A stretch of DNA of 64,000 nt from Thermanaerovibrio acidaminovorans DSM 6589 (GTDB taxonomy: Bacteria > Synergistota > Synergistia > Synergistales > Synergistaceae): assembly GCF_000024905.1 (NCBI RefSeq), contig NC_013522.1, forward strand, positions 992,001 to 1,056,000, read 5' to 3'. Position numbers and translations under genes: made by a program. Shown in pieces: positions 16,531 through 24,481 of this stretch (position 1 is the stretch's first letter; every line of letters starts with the position of its first letter). A model generated the notes under the pieces. The model worked only from the letters and a program-made list of their open reading frames with translations, ran no database searches and had not been told where the DNA came from.

Positions 16531-17910
16531 TTATTTCTTAACCCTTGACATCAATGTTACGCACTCAACATGACACGTCTGGGGGAACATGTCAAAGGGC
16601 CTCACCCGCCGGAGGACGTAGCCCCCCTGGCTCAGAAGCATAAGATCCCTGGCCAACGTAGCGGGGTTGCACGACACGTAGATCACGTGGGGCACCGCCG
16701 CATCCACCATGGCCCGGATAACCTCCGGATGACAACCTCCCCTGGGAGGATCCAACACCACCGCCTGGAAGTCACCCCCCAGGTCCCCCAACACATCCTC
16801 GGCGGCCCCCAAAAGGGGCGTAACCCCATGGATCCCATTGACCTGCAGGTTCTCCCTGAGCCCCTCAACGGCACTGGGCCACTCCTCCACCGCCACCACC
16901 CGACGCCCACCGGCGGCGATCATGCCGGTGAGGCTTCCCACCCCGGAGTAGAGCTCCAACACATCCCGGGCCCCAGTCTCATCCAAAAGGTCCACCACGT
17001 GCTGAAACATCCGCTCCGCCTGGTGGGTGTTCACCTGAAAGAAGGACGTCACGTCGTAGGAGAGACGCATACCCCCTAGGACCTCCCACATCCGGTCCCT
17101 TCCGATCCCCCAGGCGAAGTCCCCGTCCCAAACGAAGTTGGCGTCCCTTCGGTTGCGGAACACCGAAAGGCCCACCACGCCCAAGCCCTCCAGCAGGCGG
17201 AACAGCCCCTCCAGGTCCGAGAGGAGCCTACCCCTGGGATCCTGCCTCATCACCAGGCTAACCAACAGCTCCCCGGTTCGCATCCCGTGCCTCACCACCA
17301 CCTCCCTCAGCGACCCAGAGGGCCTATCCCCCTCTCGATAGGGGGATAGGAGGCCTCCCCTGATCCGGGGCTCCAGGAAATCCCTTATGAGCCCCATGAC
17401 CCGGTTGATCTCATCGGACATGACAGGACAGGATCGCAAGGGGACCACCTCATGGGAGAAAGGCCGGTAGAACCCCATGCCCCACCCCCTCCCTTGAGAG
17501 CGAACCGGGACTATGGCCTTGTTCCGGTAGCCCCACTGAAGGGGGGACATCTCGCAGGGCTCAACCGGCGGGTCCTCAAAGCCCCCGATGCGCCTCATAG
17601 CGTCCTGGACCACCCTCCGCTTCATGGATAGTTGAAGGGGATAGTCCGCGTGCTGAAGCTGGCATCCTCCGCAGCACCCGAATAGGGGACACGGGGGATC
17701 CCTGCGGTCCGGCGATGGAGACAGAACCTCCAGAAGCCTGGACCTGGCGTAGGTCCTCTTAACCGTCTCCAGCGAAACCCTCACCCTCTCGCCCGAAAGG
17801 GCCCCGGGAACGAAGGTCACGAAGTCCCCTATCCTGCCTACCCCCTCCCCGGAGCTCCCGGTGGAGGATATATCCAGGTCCAAAACGTCTCCAACCTTAA
17901 ACAAGGCCAA
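16531..17910 (-). CDS. rlmD: TrmA/RumA-type 23S rRNA (uracil-5-)-methyltransferase
   Basis: SAM-dependent RNA m5U methyltransferase of 459 residues. It has an N-terminal TRAM domain, a 4Fe-4S cluster signature (CPLFGCCGGCQ, matching CX5CGGC), the FFQVNTHQAERM motif, the SAM motif LELYSGVGSLTG, and DPPRGG, followed by the catalytic Cys in YVSCNPATLARD. The exact target uridine cannot be told from sequence; the rlmD name is for the closest well-known type. TTG at 17910 or TTG at 17904; the latter is better spaced from GGGGG. It borders the island: the stop lies exactly where the AT-rich DNA begins. Confidence 0.9.
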   Translation of the reverse strand: MALFKVGDVLDLDISSTGSSGEGVGRIGDFVTFVPGALSGERVRVSLETVKRTYARSRLLEVLSPSPDRRDPPCPLFGCCGGCQLQHADYPLQLSMKRRVVQDAMRRIGGFEDPPVEPCEMSPLQWGYRNKAIVPVRSQGRGWGMGFYRPFSHEVVPLRSCPVMSDEINRVMGLIRDFLEPRIRGGLLSPYREGDRPSGSLREVVVRHGMRTGELLVSLVMRQDPRGRLLSDLEGLFRLLEGLGVVGLSVFRNRRDANFVWDGDFAWGIGRDRMWEVLGGMRLSYDVTSFFQVNTHQAERMFQHVVDLLDETGARDVLELYSGVGSLTGMIAAGGRRVVAVEEWPSAVEGLRENLQVNGIHGVTPLLGAAEDVLGDLGGDFQAVVLDPPRGGCHPEVIRAMVDAAVPHVIYVSCNPATLARDLMLLSQGGYVLRRVRPFDMFPQTCHVECVTLMSRVKK

Positions 17911-17940
17911 ACCCCCAAGCGGATGATGTGCAAGCCTAAG

Positions 17941-17977
17941 ATAAAATAAAAGGCCCGTGGGCAGTTCCCACGGGCCT
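17941..17977 (-). terminator. Intrinsic terminator of the kor operon
   Basis: AGGCCCGTGGG and CCCACGGGCCT form a perfect 11-bp stem with a 5-nt loop, followed on the minus strand by TTTTATTTTAT. It lies about 25 nt past the gamma-subunit stop. Confidence 0.9.
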
Positions 17978-18003
17978 AGTATAACCCACGCTGAGGGGCT
18001 AAG

Positions 18004-18561
18004 TTACTTCTTCTCCTTCATCAGCCCATATCCTGCCTCGAAGGCCTTGGTGTTGAGCTCCTCGGTACCCTTGGGGACCCGGTTCAGGATGGCCTGCTTC
18101 ATGGATTCGGGCTTCATGAGCCCCTTTACCTCCAGGACCCGGGCCACAGCCCCCAGGGCCACCATGTTGGTGACTATCTCCCGGCCCAGCTCCTCTCGGG
18201 CGGTCCTGACTATGGGGAGGGGGTATATCTCCGCCTCCACCTTGGGGTGCTCGGTCACGAAGAAGTCGTCGATGATCACGATCCCCCCCGGCTTGGTGTC
18301 TGCCGAGTACTCATCGCAGGCCTTCTGGGTAAGGATAACCTGAAGATCCGGCGATGATGCCTTGGGGTAGTCGATCTCGGTCCTGGCTATGACCACCTCC
18401 GACTTGGATGCACCTCCCCTGGCCTCGGGACCGTACGCCTGGGTCTGGACCGCGTAGAGTCCCTCCTCTATGAGGGACGCCGCCTCCCCAACTATGACCG
18501 CTGCCAAAATTACCCCCTGGCCACCGGAACCCGCCAGACGGATCTCGAAACGATCGCTCAT
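18004..18561 (-). CDS. korC: 2-oxoacid:ferredoxin oxidoreductase, gamma subunit
   Basis: 185 residues. The N-terminus RLAGSGGQGVILAAVIVGEA is the glycine-rich motif of the PorC/KorC gamma domain, and YGPEARGGASKSEV is the second family signature. It works with the alpha, beta and ferredoxin subunits encoded upstream in oxidative decarboxylation of a 2-oxoacid to acyl-CoA with reduction of ferredoxin. It is the last gene of a D-A-B-C operon, 7 nt after the beta gene, and is followed by a strong terminator. In an amino-acid fermenter the substrate could be 2-oxoglutarate or branched 2-oxoacids; sequence alone does not decide. Confidence 0.93.
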   Translation of the reverse strand: MSDRFEIRLAGSGGQGVILAAVIVGEAASLIEEGLYAVQTQAYGPEARGGASKSEVVIARTEIDYPKASSPDLQVILTQKACDEYSADTKPGGIVIIDDFFVTEHPKVEAEIYPLPIVRTAREELGREIVTNMVALGAVARVLEVKGLMKPESMKQAILNRVPKGTEELNTKAFEAGYGLMKEKK

Positions 18562-18568
18562 GGTGTCG

Positions 18569-19384
18569 CTACCCCCTTACCCGCTCTATGAGCTGCTGAT
18601 ACCTGTGGGTGTACTCCTCACCCTTCACGTTGTGGAGCTCACCGATCACTATCTTTCCCTCCAGCTCCTCGGGGGACATGGTATCAGCCTTGGCCTTCAT
18701 CACACTGTGATCCTTGAAGAAGTTGAAGTTGTCCAGGGGACGGCTCCTCTTGTTCTTCCGGCCGAACTGGGTGTGGCAGTGGGTCACGATCTCCACCACC
18801 GAAAAGCCATCGTTCTGGATCGCCTTCTTGATGAGGGTCTCGCAGAGCTGGGGCTGGGCTATGGTGGCCCGGGCCACGTAGGTGGCACCCGCCCCGATGG
18901 CCAGCTTGCATAGATCGAAGGCGGGATCTATGGCCCCGTAGGGGGTGGTGGAGGCATAGGCCCCATGGGGGGTGGTGGGGGACGCCTGACCACCGGTCAT
19001 GCCGTAGATGTTGTTGTTCATGACGATGGCGGTTATGCCGATGTTCCTGCGGCAGGCGTGGATGAAGTGGTTACCCCCTATGGCGGAGCAGTCCCCGTCA
19101 CCCATCACGTCGACGACCGTGAGTTCCGGGTTGGCCAGCTTAACTCCGGTGGCGAAAGCCAGGGAACGGCCGTGGGTGGTGTGCAGGGTGCAGGCGTTCA
19201 CGTAACCGGGAAGGCGGCTGGAGCAGCCTATCCCGGAGGATATGACCGTCTTGGTGGGATCCTTCTGAAGATCGCTGAGGGCCCTAAGAAGGGCATGCAT
19301 CACTATACCGTGTCCACAGCCGGGGCACCAGATGTGGGGCATGAACTGGCTGCGGAGCCACTTCATAACGTCCTCGCGGGGCAT
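18569..19384 (-). CDS. korB: 2-oxoacid:ferredoxin oxidoreductase, beta subunit (TPP-binding)
   Basis: 271 residues. CPGCGHGIVMHALLRAL is the beta-subunit opening, with two Cys. The TPP-binding motif runs from GDGDCSAIGGNHFIHACRRN to NNNIYGMTGGQ. The length fits KorB/VorA-type subunits rather than the longer PorB. ATG at 19384 follows GAGGTGG. It lies 2 nt after the alpha gene, so the two are translationally coupled. Confidence 0.95.
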   Translation of the reverse strand: MPREDVMKWLRSQFMPHIWCPGCGHGIVMHALLRALSDLQKDPTKTVISSGIGCSSRLPGYVNACTLHTTHGRSLAFATGVKLANPELTVVDVMGDGDCSAIGGNHFIHACRRNIGITAIVMNNNIYGMTGGQASPTTPHGAYASTTPYGAIDPAFDLCKLAIGAGATYVARATIAQPQLCETLIKKAIQNDGFSVVEIVTHCHTQFGRKNKRSRPLDNFNFFKDHSVMKAKADTMSPEELEGKIVIGELHNVKGEEYTHRYQQLIERVRG

Positions 19385-19386
19385 GG

Positions 19387-20511
19387 TTACGCCACCTCCT
19401 CGACAGCGGCCGCTATCTGGGCCGGCTTGAAAAGCTCACCGTTTATGAGGGTCTTGGATATGACCTCCGCCACTCCGCCCATTACCCTCTCCACCTCCAG
19501 GACCATCTGTCCCGCGTTGAGCTCCGGCACGATGACCTTCTTTACGTTGGAGGCCAGGCTCCTAAGTTCCTTGTCAGGGAAGGGCCATAGGGTTATGGGC
19601 CGGAAGTGACCCACCTTGACCCCCTTGGCCCGGAGCTCCCGGACCGCCCTCAGGGCGGAACGGCTGACGCTTCCGTAGGAGACCACCAGGACCTCCGCGT
19701 CCTCCAGGGACTCGCAGGAGTACTCCACTATCTCATCCCGGAACCGGTCCACCTTGCGGATTATGCGGGTGGCCTTCTTGTCTATGTCGGAGGCGTTGTT
19801 GGTGGGGAAGCCCCAGTCGTTGCTGGTCAACCCCGTCACGTGCCAACGGTAACCATCGCCGAAGGCCGCCATGGGGGGCACGTCATCGTCATCCGCCTTG
19901 TAGGGGACGAACTGGTCCGCGGGGACGGAGGGGCGCTTGCGATCCACGGTCTCAACCGAGTCGGGGACTACGATCTTCTCCCTCATGTGCCCCACCACCT
20001 CGTCGGTCATTATGAGGACCGGCTGGCGGAAGCGCTCGGACATGTTGAAGGCCTTAACGGTCAGATCGAAGCTGTCCTGGACTGAGGAGGGAGCGTAGGC
20101 TATGGTGCCGTGGTCCCCGTGGGTGCCCCAACGGGCCTGCATCACGTCCGCCTGGGAGACCTTGGTGGGAAGCCCGGTGGAGGGGCCACCCCGCATGACG
20201 TCCACCACCACCAGGGGGATCTCCGCCATGTAGGCGTAACCCAGGTTCTCCTGCTTGAGGGAGAAGCCCGGGCCAGAGGTGGCGGTCATGGCCTTGACGC
20301 CAGTGAGCGCCGCCCCTATGGCGGCGGCTATTCCGGCGATCTCGTCCTCCATCTGGATGAACTTGCCGCCCACCAGGGGGAGCTCCTCCGCCATTACCTC
20401 CGCCACCTCGGTGGAGGGGGTGATGGGATAGCCACCGTAGAAACGGCAACCGGCGGCTATGCCGCCCATGGCGATGGCCTTGTTGCCCTGCCAAAACTCG
20501 ACCCTAGGCAT
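19387..20511 (-). CDS. korA: 2-oxoacid:ferredoxin oxidoreductase, alpha subunit
   Basis: About 374 residues. It has the pyrimidine-binding domain of the TPP enzyme (YPITPSTEVAE, SGPGFSLKQENLGYAYMAEIP) and the RGGPSTGLPTKVSQADV motif typical of Kor/Vor alpha subunits, then a C-terminal transketolase-C-like domain (LVVSYGSVSRSALRAV). ATG at 20511 has GGAG 10 nt upstream; GTG at 20520 is an alternative but lies too close to the SD. It overlaps the end of the ferredoxin gene by 8 nt. Confidence 0.95.
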   Translation of the reverse strand: MPRVEFWQGNKAIAMGGIAAGCRFYGGYPITPSTEVAEVMAEELPLVGGKFIQMEDEIAGIAAAIGAALTGVKAMTATSGPGFSLKQENLGYAYMAEIPLVVVDVMRGGPSTGLPTKVSQADVMQARWGTHGDHGTIAYAPSSVQDSFDLTVKAFNMSERFRQPVLIMTDEVVGHMREKIVVPDSVETVDRKRPSVPADQFVPYKADDDDVPPMAAFGDGYRWHVTGLTSNDWGFPTNNASDIDKKATRIIRKVDRFRDEIVEYSCESLEDAEVLVVSYGSVSRSALRAVRELRAKGVKVGHFRPITLWPFPDKELRSLASNVKKVIVPELNAGQMVLEVERVMGGVAEVISKTLINGELFKPAQIAAAVEEVA

Positions 20512-20803
20512 TGTCCTCACGCTCCTTCACGGTGATGGCGAAGTCCGGGCAGATGTTGTCGCACTGGTGACACCCTATGCAGTCGTCCTGACGGGCCGCC
20601 TCACACTTGACCCTGCTGTCCAGCTCCAAAACCTTCTTCGGGCATATGCCGATGCAAAGTCCGCACCCCTTGCACCATTTCTTGTTCACAAGGACGGAGA
20701 ACTTCTTGGCCAAATGCGCCACCTTCCTTCCCTCGAAATGTAAACCCTCGCCCAGTTCGCCCTCTGACAGCACAATTATGCCAGCCTCTCCCAGGTCTAG
20801 CAA
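20504..20803 (-). CDS. korD: Ferredoxin-type subunit of the 2-oxoacid oxidoreductase
   Basis: Two 4Fe-4S motifs, CKGCGLCIGICP and CIGCHQCDNICP, make it a bacterial-type 2[4Fe-4S] ferredoxin that takes electrons from the TPP subunits. The open frame begins at TTG 20803, almost at the predicted transcript start. GTG at 20722 with GAGGG 7 nt upstream gives a 72-residue protein, closer to usual KorD length, and may be the true start. First gene of the operon. Confidence 0.88.
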   Translation of the reverse strand: MLDLGEAGIIVLSEGELGEGLHFEGRKVAHLAKKFSVLVNKKWCKGCGLCIGICPKKVLELDSRVKCEAARQDDCIGCHQCDNICPDFAITVKEREDNA

Positions 20804-20826
20804 GCAAAAAATGCGTTTATATATTG

Positions 20827-20855
20827 AATATACTTACTCAAAACAGACAATTCAA
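20827..20855 (-). promoter_or_regulatory. Promoter of the kor operon with a palindrome on the -10
   Basis: Minus strand TTGAAT, 17 nt, TATATT. The -10 lies within the 13-nt palindrome TATATTCAATATA, a possible operator. The rest of the 130-nt gap holds only the terminator of the next operon. Confidence 0.65.
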
Positions 20856-20876
20856 AAAACATCGCTAGGGTTAAGC

Positions 20877-20912
20877 CAAATTAAAGGCGTGAGGGGTATG
20901 CCCCCTCACGCC
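20877..20912 (-). terminator. Intrinsic terminator of the amino-acid dehydrogenase cluster
   Basis: GGCGTGAGGGG pairs perfectly with CCCCTCACGCC around 5 nt, followed on the minus strand by TTTAATTT. It lies 24 nt past the last gene of the cluster. Confidence 0.88.
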
Positions 20913-20935
20913 CGACGGGTTTAACCAGTGATCCC

Positions 20936-22087
20936 CTAGACCACCGCCGGTTCCAGGATCAGCTCTCCCCGCTCGAAACGCTTGTAGTGGAGCATGGATA
21001 TATCGATGGACGTGGTGCCCTTGGTGTAGAGCTCCGCTATCAGCTGCCCGGAGATGGGGGCAAACATGAACCCGTGACCCGAGTAACCGGTGGACAGGTA
21101 GAAGCCCTTCACATCCGTCTCTCCCAGCTCCGGCTGCTTGTCGGGAGTCATGTTGTACATGCCAGACCACTGGCGGACAACCCGGATACCCTTGGTCCTG
21201 GGAAGTACCTTGACGAAGGTCCTGGACATGTGCTCTAGGAAGTCCGCGGTGCCCCGGTTCTCGAAGTCCTCCGGGTGCCCCTCGGGGCTGCAACCGCCTA
21301 TTATGGATCCGTGGGGACGCTGCTGGATGTAGTAGTTACCGGAGAAGCTCATCAGCATGGGAGGGCAGACACCGAACTCCACCGGCTCGGTTATTATGAT
21401 CTCGTGCCGCTCCGAGTAGTTGGGAATCTTGACTCCCGCCATGGCGGCGATGAACTGGGCGTAGGGACCAGCGCAGTTGACCACAGCCCGGGTGGATATG
21501 AACCCCTTGCTGGTCTCCACCCCCGCTATACGATCCCCCTGGACCCTTATCCCCGTCACCTCGGTGAACTTGTGGACCGTTACCCCAAGGCGCTTGGCCG
21601 CCTCCTGGTAGGCGAAGGTGGTGAGAAACGGATCCGCGTGACCGTCCCGCTCGTGGAAGGTGAACCCCACCGCGTCATCCGCCGAGAGGCCCGGGCATAT
21701 CTCCAGGGCCTCCTCCCTGCTGACCACTCGGGTCTTTATCCCCAAGCTGTTCTGGAGGGCCATGCTCTTCTTGAGGGTCTCGAACTCGCTCTCCTTGTAG
21801 GCCACCATGAGGTAGCCGCACTGGTTGAGCCCCACGTCCATCCCCAGCTCCTCCTCCAGCTGCTCGAAAAGGTTCAGGGACGCAAGCCCCAGACGGCAAT
21901 TCATCTCGGTGCCCCACTGGGCCCTTATGCCGGCACCGCAACGGCCGGTGGAGCCGGAGCAGATGGAGCCCTTTTCCAGGACCACCACGTCCTTGACGCC
22001 GAACTTGGCCAGGTTATAGGCCACCGACATCCCCTGGACCCCACCACCAACCACGACGACTTCAGCGGTATCCTTCCACTCCATCAT
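20936..22087 (-). CDS. FAD-dependent oxidoreductase, DAO family (beta subunit of amino-acid dehydrogenase)
   Basis: 383 residues. An N-terminal Rossmann dinucleotide motif (VVVGGGVQGMSVAYNLA) is followed by VLEKGSICSGSTGRCGAGIR, then a C-terminal STGYSGHGFMFAP motif, the pattern of sarcosine oxidase beta, glycine oxidase and dye-linked proline dehydrogenase beta subunits. It is the catalytic, substrate-oxidising subunit of the five-gene cluster. The substrate (proline, hydroxyproline, sarcosine or a D-amino acid) cannot be told from sequence. It overlaps the preceding gene by 4 nt and is the last gene before a terminator. Confidence 0.88.
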   Translation of the reverse strand: MMEWKDTAEVVVVGGGVQGMSVAYNLAKFGVKDVVVLEKGSICSGSTGRCGAGIRAQWGTEMNCRLGLASLNLFEQLEEELGMDVGLNQCGYLMVAYKESEFETLKKSMALQNSLGIKTRVVSREEALEICPGLSADDAVGFTFHERDGHADPFLTTFAYQEAAKRLGVTVHKFTEVTGIRVQGDRIAGVETSKGFISTRAVVNCAGPYAQFIAAMAGVKIPNYSERHEIIITEPVEFGVCPPMLMSFSGNYYIQQRPHGSIIGGCSPEGHPEDFENRGTADFLEHMSRTFVKVLPRTKGIRVVRQWSGMYNMTPDKQPELGETDVKGFYLSTGYSGHGFMFAPISGQLIAELYTKGTTSIDISMLHYKRFERGELILEPAVV

Positions 22088-22410
22088 TCCCGACCCCCCG
22101 AGGCTAGGATGCCAAGCTTTACGGGCTTAACCGGCGGACGGATGGTCCCCGCGGGGATCTCCGCCACCGGCCTGCCGGTCATCCTGGAGATCTCCCTCAG
22201 TATCATCTCCCTGCAGCCCCGCCCCTGACAGGGGCCCATGCCAACCCGGAGGAGACGCTTGAGCTCGTCAAAGGTGTCGTAACCCCGCTCGATCCAGTCC
22301 CTTATCTCCCCCAGGGTGACCTCCTCACAGCGGCATATCACTATGCCCCGCTCCCGGTTCTCCACTTCCTCGTTGTCGCACACGTTGCCGGCCCTGATGA
22401 CGTCGCTCAT
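22084..22410 (-). CDS. (2Fe-2S)-binding BFD-like protein of the dehydrogenase complex
   Basis: 108 residues. The four Cys of a BFD-like [2Fe-2S] domain are in VICRCEEVTLGEIRDWI and GMGPCQGRGCREMI. Such small subunits, or the equivalent C-terminal domain of larger alpha subunits, carry electrons in opine, proline and sarcosine dehydrogenases. The C-terminal tail RPPVKPVKLG is typical of the family. It sits between the ferredoxin-like and FAD subunits, 1 nt from the former. Confidence 0.85.
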   Translation of the reverse strand: MSDVIRAGNVCDNEEVENRERGIVICRCEEVTLGEIRDWIERGYDTFDELKRLLRVGMGPCQGRGCREMILREISRMTGRPVAEIPAGTIRPPVKPVKLGILASGGRE

Positions 22411-22411
22411 A

Positions 22412-22921
22412 TCACTTCACCACCCTCACGGCACGAACCTTATCGACCAGATCAACCGGTACCCCCACGTGAACCACCAGGGTGGAGTCCTTCCAGGGCT
22501 CGGTCACCGCCTCAACGGTGCTCTCGAAGACCACCTGACCCACCCGGTCAAGACACTGAACCCGGTCACCCTTCTCAGGACGGGGCAACATCTCATAGGG
22601 CAGCTTCATCAACGCCATGCCCTCATCCCCCCAGGTGAGGTCCACCACGAAGCAGGCCAACCCCGGGCACTTGGCCACACACATGGCACACCCGGTGCAC
22701 TTGGAGTAATCTATCTTGGGAACGTCGTTTATATCCTTGAACGGAATGACCGCACCGGTGGGACAGCTGGTGTTGCAAGGGTTGCAGGGTATCCGTTGGG
22801 GACACTCGATCACCACCAGCCCGTTCTTCTTCCCCTTCCAAAGGTCCATGGGGGGAAGCTCCGCCCCCTCCCGATGCTCCACCAGGATCCCGCTGTTGAA
22901 CAAAAGCTCCTTATCGGTCAT
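22412..22921 (-). CDS. 4Fe-4S ferredoxin-like subunit of the dehydrogenase complex
   Basis: 169 residues. Cys clusters are CPQRIPCNPCNTSCPTGAV and CTGCAMCVAKCPGLACFVV. The first is an irregular motif (CP-x4-C-x2-C-x3-CP) and the second a standard 4Fe-4S site. The C-terminal half is a beta-rich domain with no motif I recognise. It probably links the FAD subunits to an electron acceptor. It is encoded between the NAD/FAD subunit and the BFD-like subunit with gaps of 1-3 nt. Confidence 0.82.
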   Translation of the reverse strand: MTDKELLFNSGILVEHREGAELPPMDLWKGKKNGLVVIECPQRIPCNPCNTSCPTGAVIPFKDINDVPKIDYSKCTGCAMCVAKCPGLACFVVDLTWGDEGMALMKLPYEMLPRPEKGDRVQCLDRVGQVVFESTVEAVTEPWKDSTLVVHVGVPVDLVDKVRAVRVVK

Positions 22922-22924
22922 GGC

Positions 22925-24022
22925 CTACTCCTCCCAACCGTCCACCATAACCTGGCTTATGCCGGCCCGGATCTTCTCCCCCACCTCGCCGGCCCGCAGG
23001 TGACCAAGCCTGCTCCAGTACTCGTCCAGCTTGCCCGGGTCCCCCTTGAACCCCAGGCTCATGGCGGCGGACAGGCCCGCTATGCGCCCCTCCACCATGG
23101 CGGCGCTGGCCTCCTCAATGCCGGACGCGTCCCCCGCCACCCAGATGTCCTTGTGGCTGGTCCTCATGGTCCTGTCCCGCAGGGGCACGTAACCGCACAG
23201 ATGGGGCACGTACTTCATCTGGCACCCCGCCTGCCAGCACAGCTCCACGGTCGGGGATAGGCCAACCGCCATACAGATGATGTCGCAATCTATCTCCTTC
23301 TCGTTGCCGATGCCGGAGCAGCGATCGTCCACTTCCTGGATGATGGCCCCCTCAACCACCTGGCTGCCGAGGGCCTCCTTTATGCTGTACCTCAGGTATA
23401 TTGGGACCCCAAGCCGGCGGATCTTGGCGGCGTGCACCCAGTAGCCTCCCACCTTGGGCATGGCCTCCACAACCGCCGCCACTTGAACCCCCGCCTGCAT
23501 GAGCTGATAGCTGACGATCAGCCCTATGTTGCCCGCCCCAACCATGAGGACCCTCTTGCCAGGGACAACCCCGTAGACGTTCATGAGGGTCTGGACCGCC
23601 CCGGCCCCGTAGACGCCCGGCAGGTCATTGTTCGGGAAGGGGATCAGCCTCTCCTGGGCCCCGGTGGCCACTATCACCTTCTTGGCGGAGACCCGGAAGT
23701 ACTCCTCCTCACCCCTCATGGCGGTTATGGTGCCATTCTCGGGATAGTAGCCGGTAACCGTAACGTTGGTGTGGACCTCAACCCTGTCTCCGGCGGATCT
23801 GATCTCGTCGAGAAGGATATCGGCTATCTTGTAGCCCCTGGTGCCCGCGTACTCGTCCTTGCTCCCGAAGAACTTGTGGGTCTGCTTTATCAGCTGCCCA
23901 CCAAGCTGCAGGTCGCTCTCCAAGACCGTTACCCTGGCACCGCAAGAGGCGGCCTCCGCCGCGGCGGATAGCCCCGCCGCGCCACCACCGACGACCAAAA
24001 CGTCCGTGCTCATCATGCCCAT
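22925..24022 (-). CDS. NAD(P)/FAD-dependent oxidoreductase (alpha subunit, HcnB-like)
   Basis: 365 residues with two Rossmann motifs: VLVVGGGAAGLSAAAEAAS at the N-terminus for FAD and VLMVGAGNIGLIVSYQLMQ in the middle for NAD(P). ATGAQERLIPFPNNDLPGV is the linking motif. It matches the alpha subunit of heterotetrameric sarcosine, opine or proline dehydrogenases. In those enzymes it often carries fused 2Fe-2S and BFD parts, which here are separate genes. ATG at 24022 follows GGGGGCG. Confidence 0.88.
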   Translation of the reverse strand: MGMMSTDVLVVGGGAAGLSAAAEAASCGARVTVLESDLQLGGQLIKQTHKFFGSKDEYAGTRGYKIADILLDEIRSAGDRVEVHTNVTVTGYYPENGTITAMRGEEEYFRVSAKKVIVATGAQERLIPFPNNDLPGVYGAGAVQTLMNVYGVVPGKRVLMVGAGNIGLIVSYQLMQAGVQVAAVVEAMPKVGGYWVHAAKIRRLGVPIYLRYSIKEALGSQVVEGAIIQEVDDRCSGIGNEKEIDCDIICMAVGLSPTVELCWQAGCQMKYVPHLCGYVPLRDRTMRTSHKDIWVAGDASGIEEASAAMVEGRIAGLSAAMSLGFKGDPGKLDEYWSRLGHLRAGEVGEKIRAGISQVMVDGWEE

Positions 24023-24031
24023 CGCGCCCCC

Positions 24032-24343
24032 TTAAATGGACACCTTGCCCTTGCCAACCTGGGTCCTGACGTCCATGCCCTCCTCAAGGGGGGTGACGCA
24101 GGTCCTCACGTTGGGGACACCGTTAACCACCATGAAGCAACTGCTGCACTTGCCTATGGCGCAGAAGAAGCCTCGGGGACGCTTCATCTCAGGCGTTATA
24201 CGATATACACGAACCCCGTTCGCATGAAGGGCCACCGCTATCGGCTCCCCCTCATATCCCTCCATCTCCTTACCGTCGAAGGTGAACTTCACCCTTCTTC
24301 CATGTCGGTAATTCAGTATGGGATGCTGGTCAATCAGGTGCAT
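24032..24343 (-). CDS. (2Fe-2S) ferredoxin-like subunit (HcnA-like)
   Basis: 103 residues. FDGKEMEGYEGEPIAVALHANGV resembles the start of plant-type ferredoxin domains in HcnA and SoxA, and AIGKCSSCFMVVNGVPNVRTC holds three Cys of the 2Fe-2S site. First gene of the five-gene cluster. ATG at 24343 follows GGAGGG by 10 nt. The electron route would be substrate, FAD subunit, Fe-S subunits, then carrier (inference). Confidence 0.85.
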   Translation of the reverse strand: MHLIDQHPILNYRHGRRVKFTFDGKEMEGYEGEPIAVALHANGVRVYRITPEMKRPRGFFCAIGKCSSCFMVVNGVPNVRTCVTPLEEGMDVRTQVGKGKVSI

Positions 24344-24442
24344 GCCTCATATCCCTCCTCGAGCTGTTAGAACGGATATCGCCGAACACCCACCACAGCC
24401 AACGAACCTAGGTTACCCACCTCCCAATCGCGTATAATCTAA

Positions 24443-24458
24443 ATACAAAATGCTGTAT
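24443..24458. promoter_or_regulatory. Palindrome ATACA-N6-TGTAT upstream of the dehydrogenase cluster
   Basis: A perfect 5-6-5 dyad lies about 100 nt before the first gene, flanked by further GTATA and TATAC sequences (24432-24469). Its form resembles GntR/FCD-type operators (general knowledge). The region between it and the gene has no other feature apart from the SD. Confidence 0.5.
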
Positions 24459-24481
24459 AGAAGATATACTACTCCCACTTA

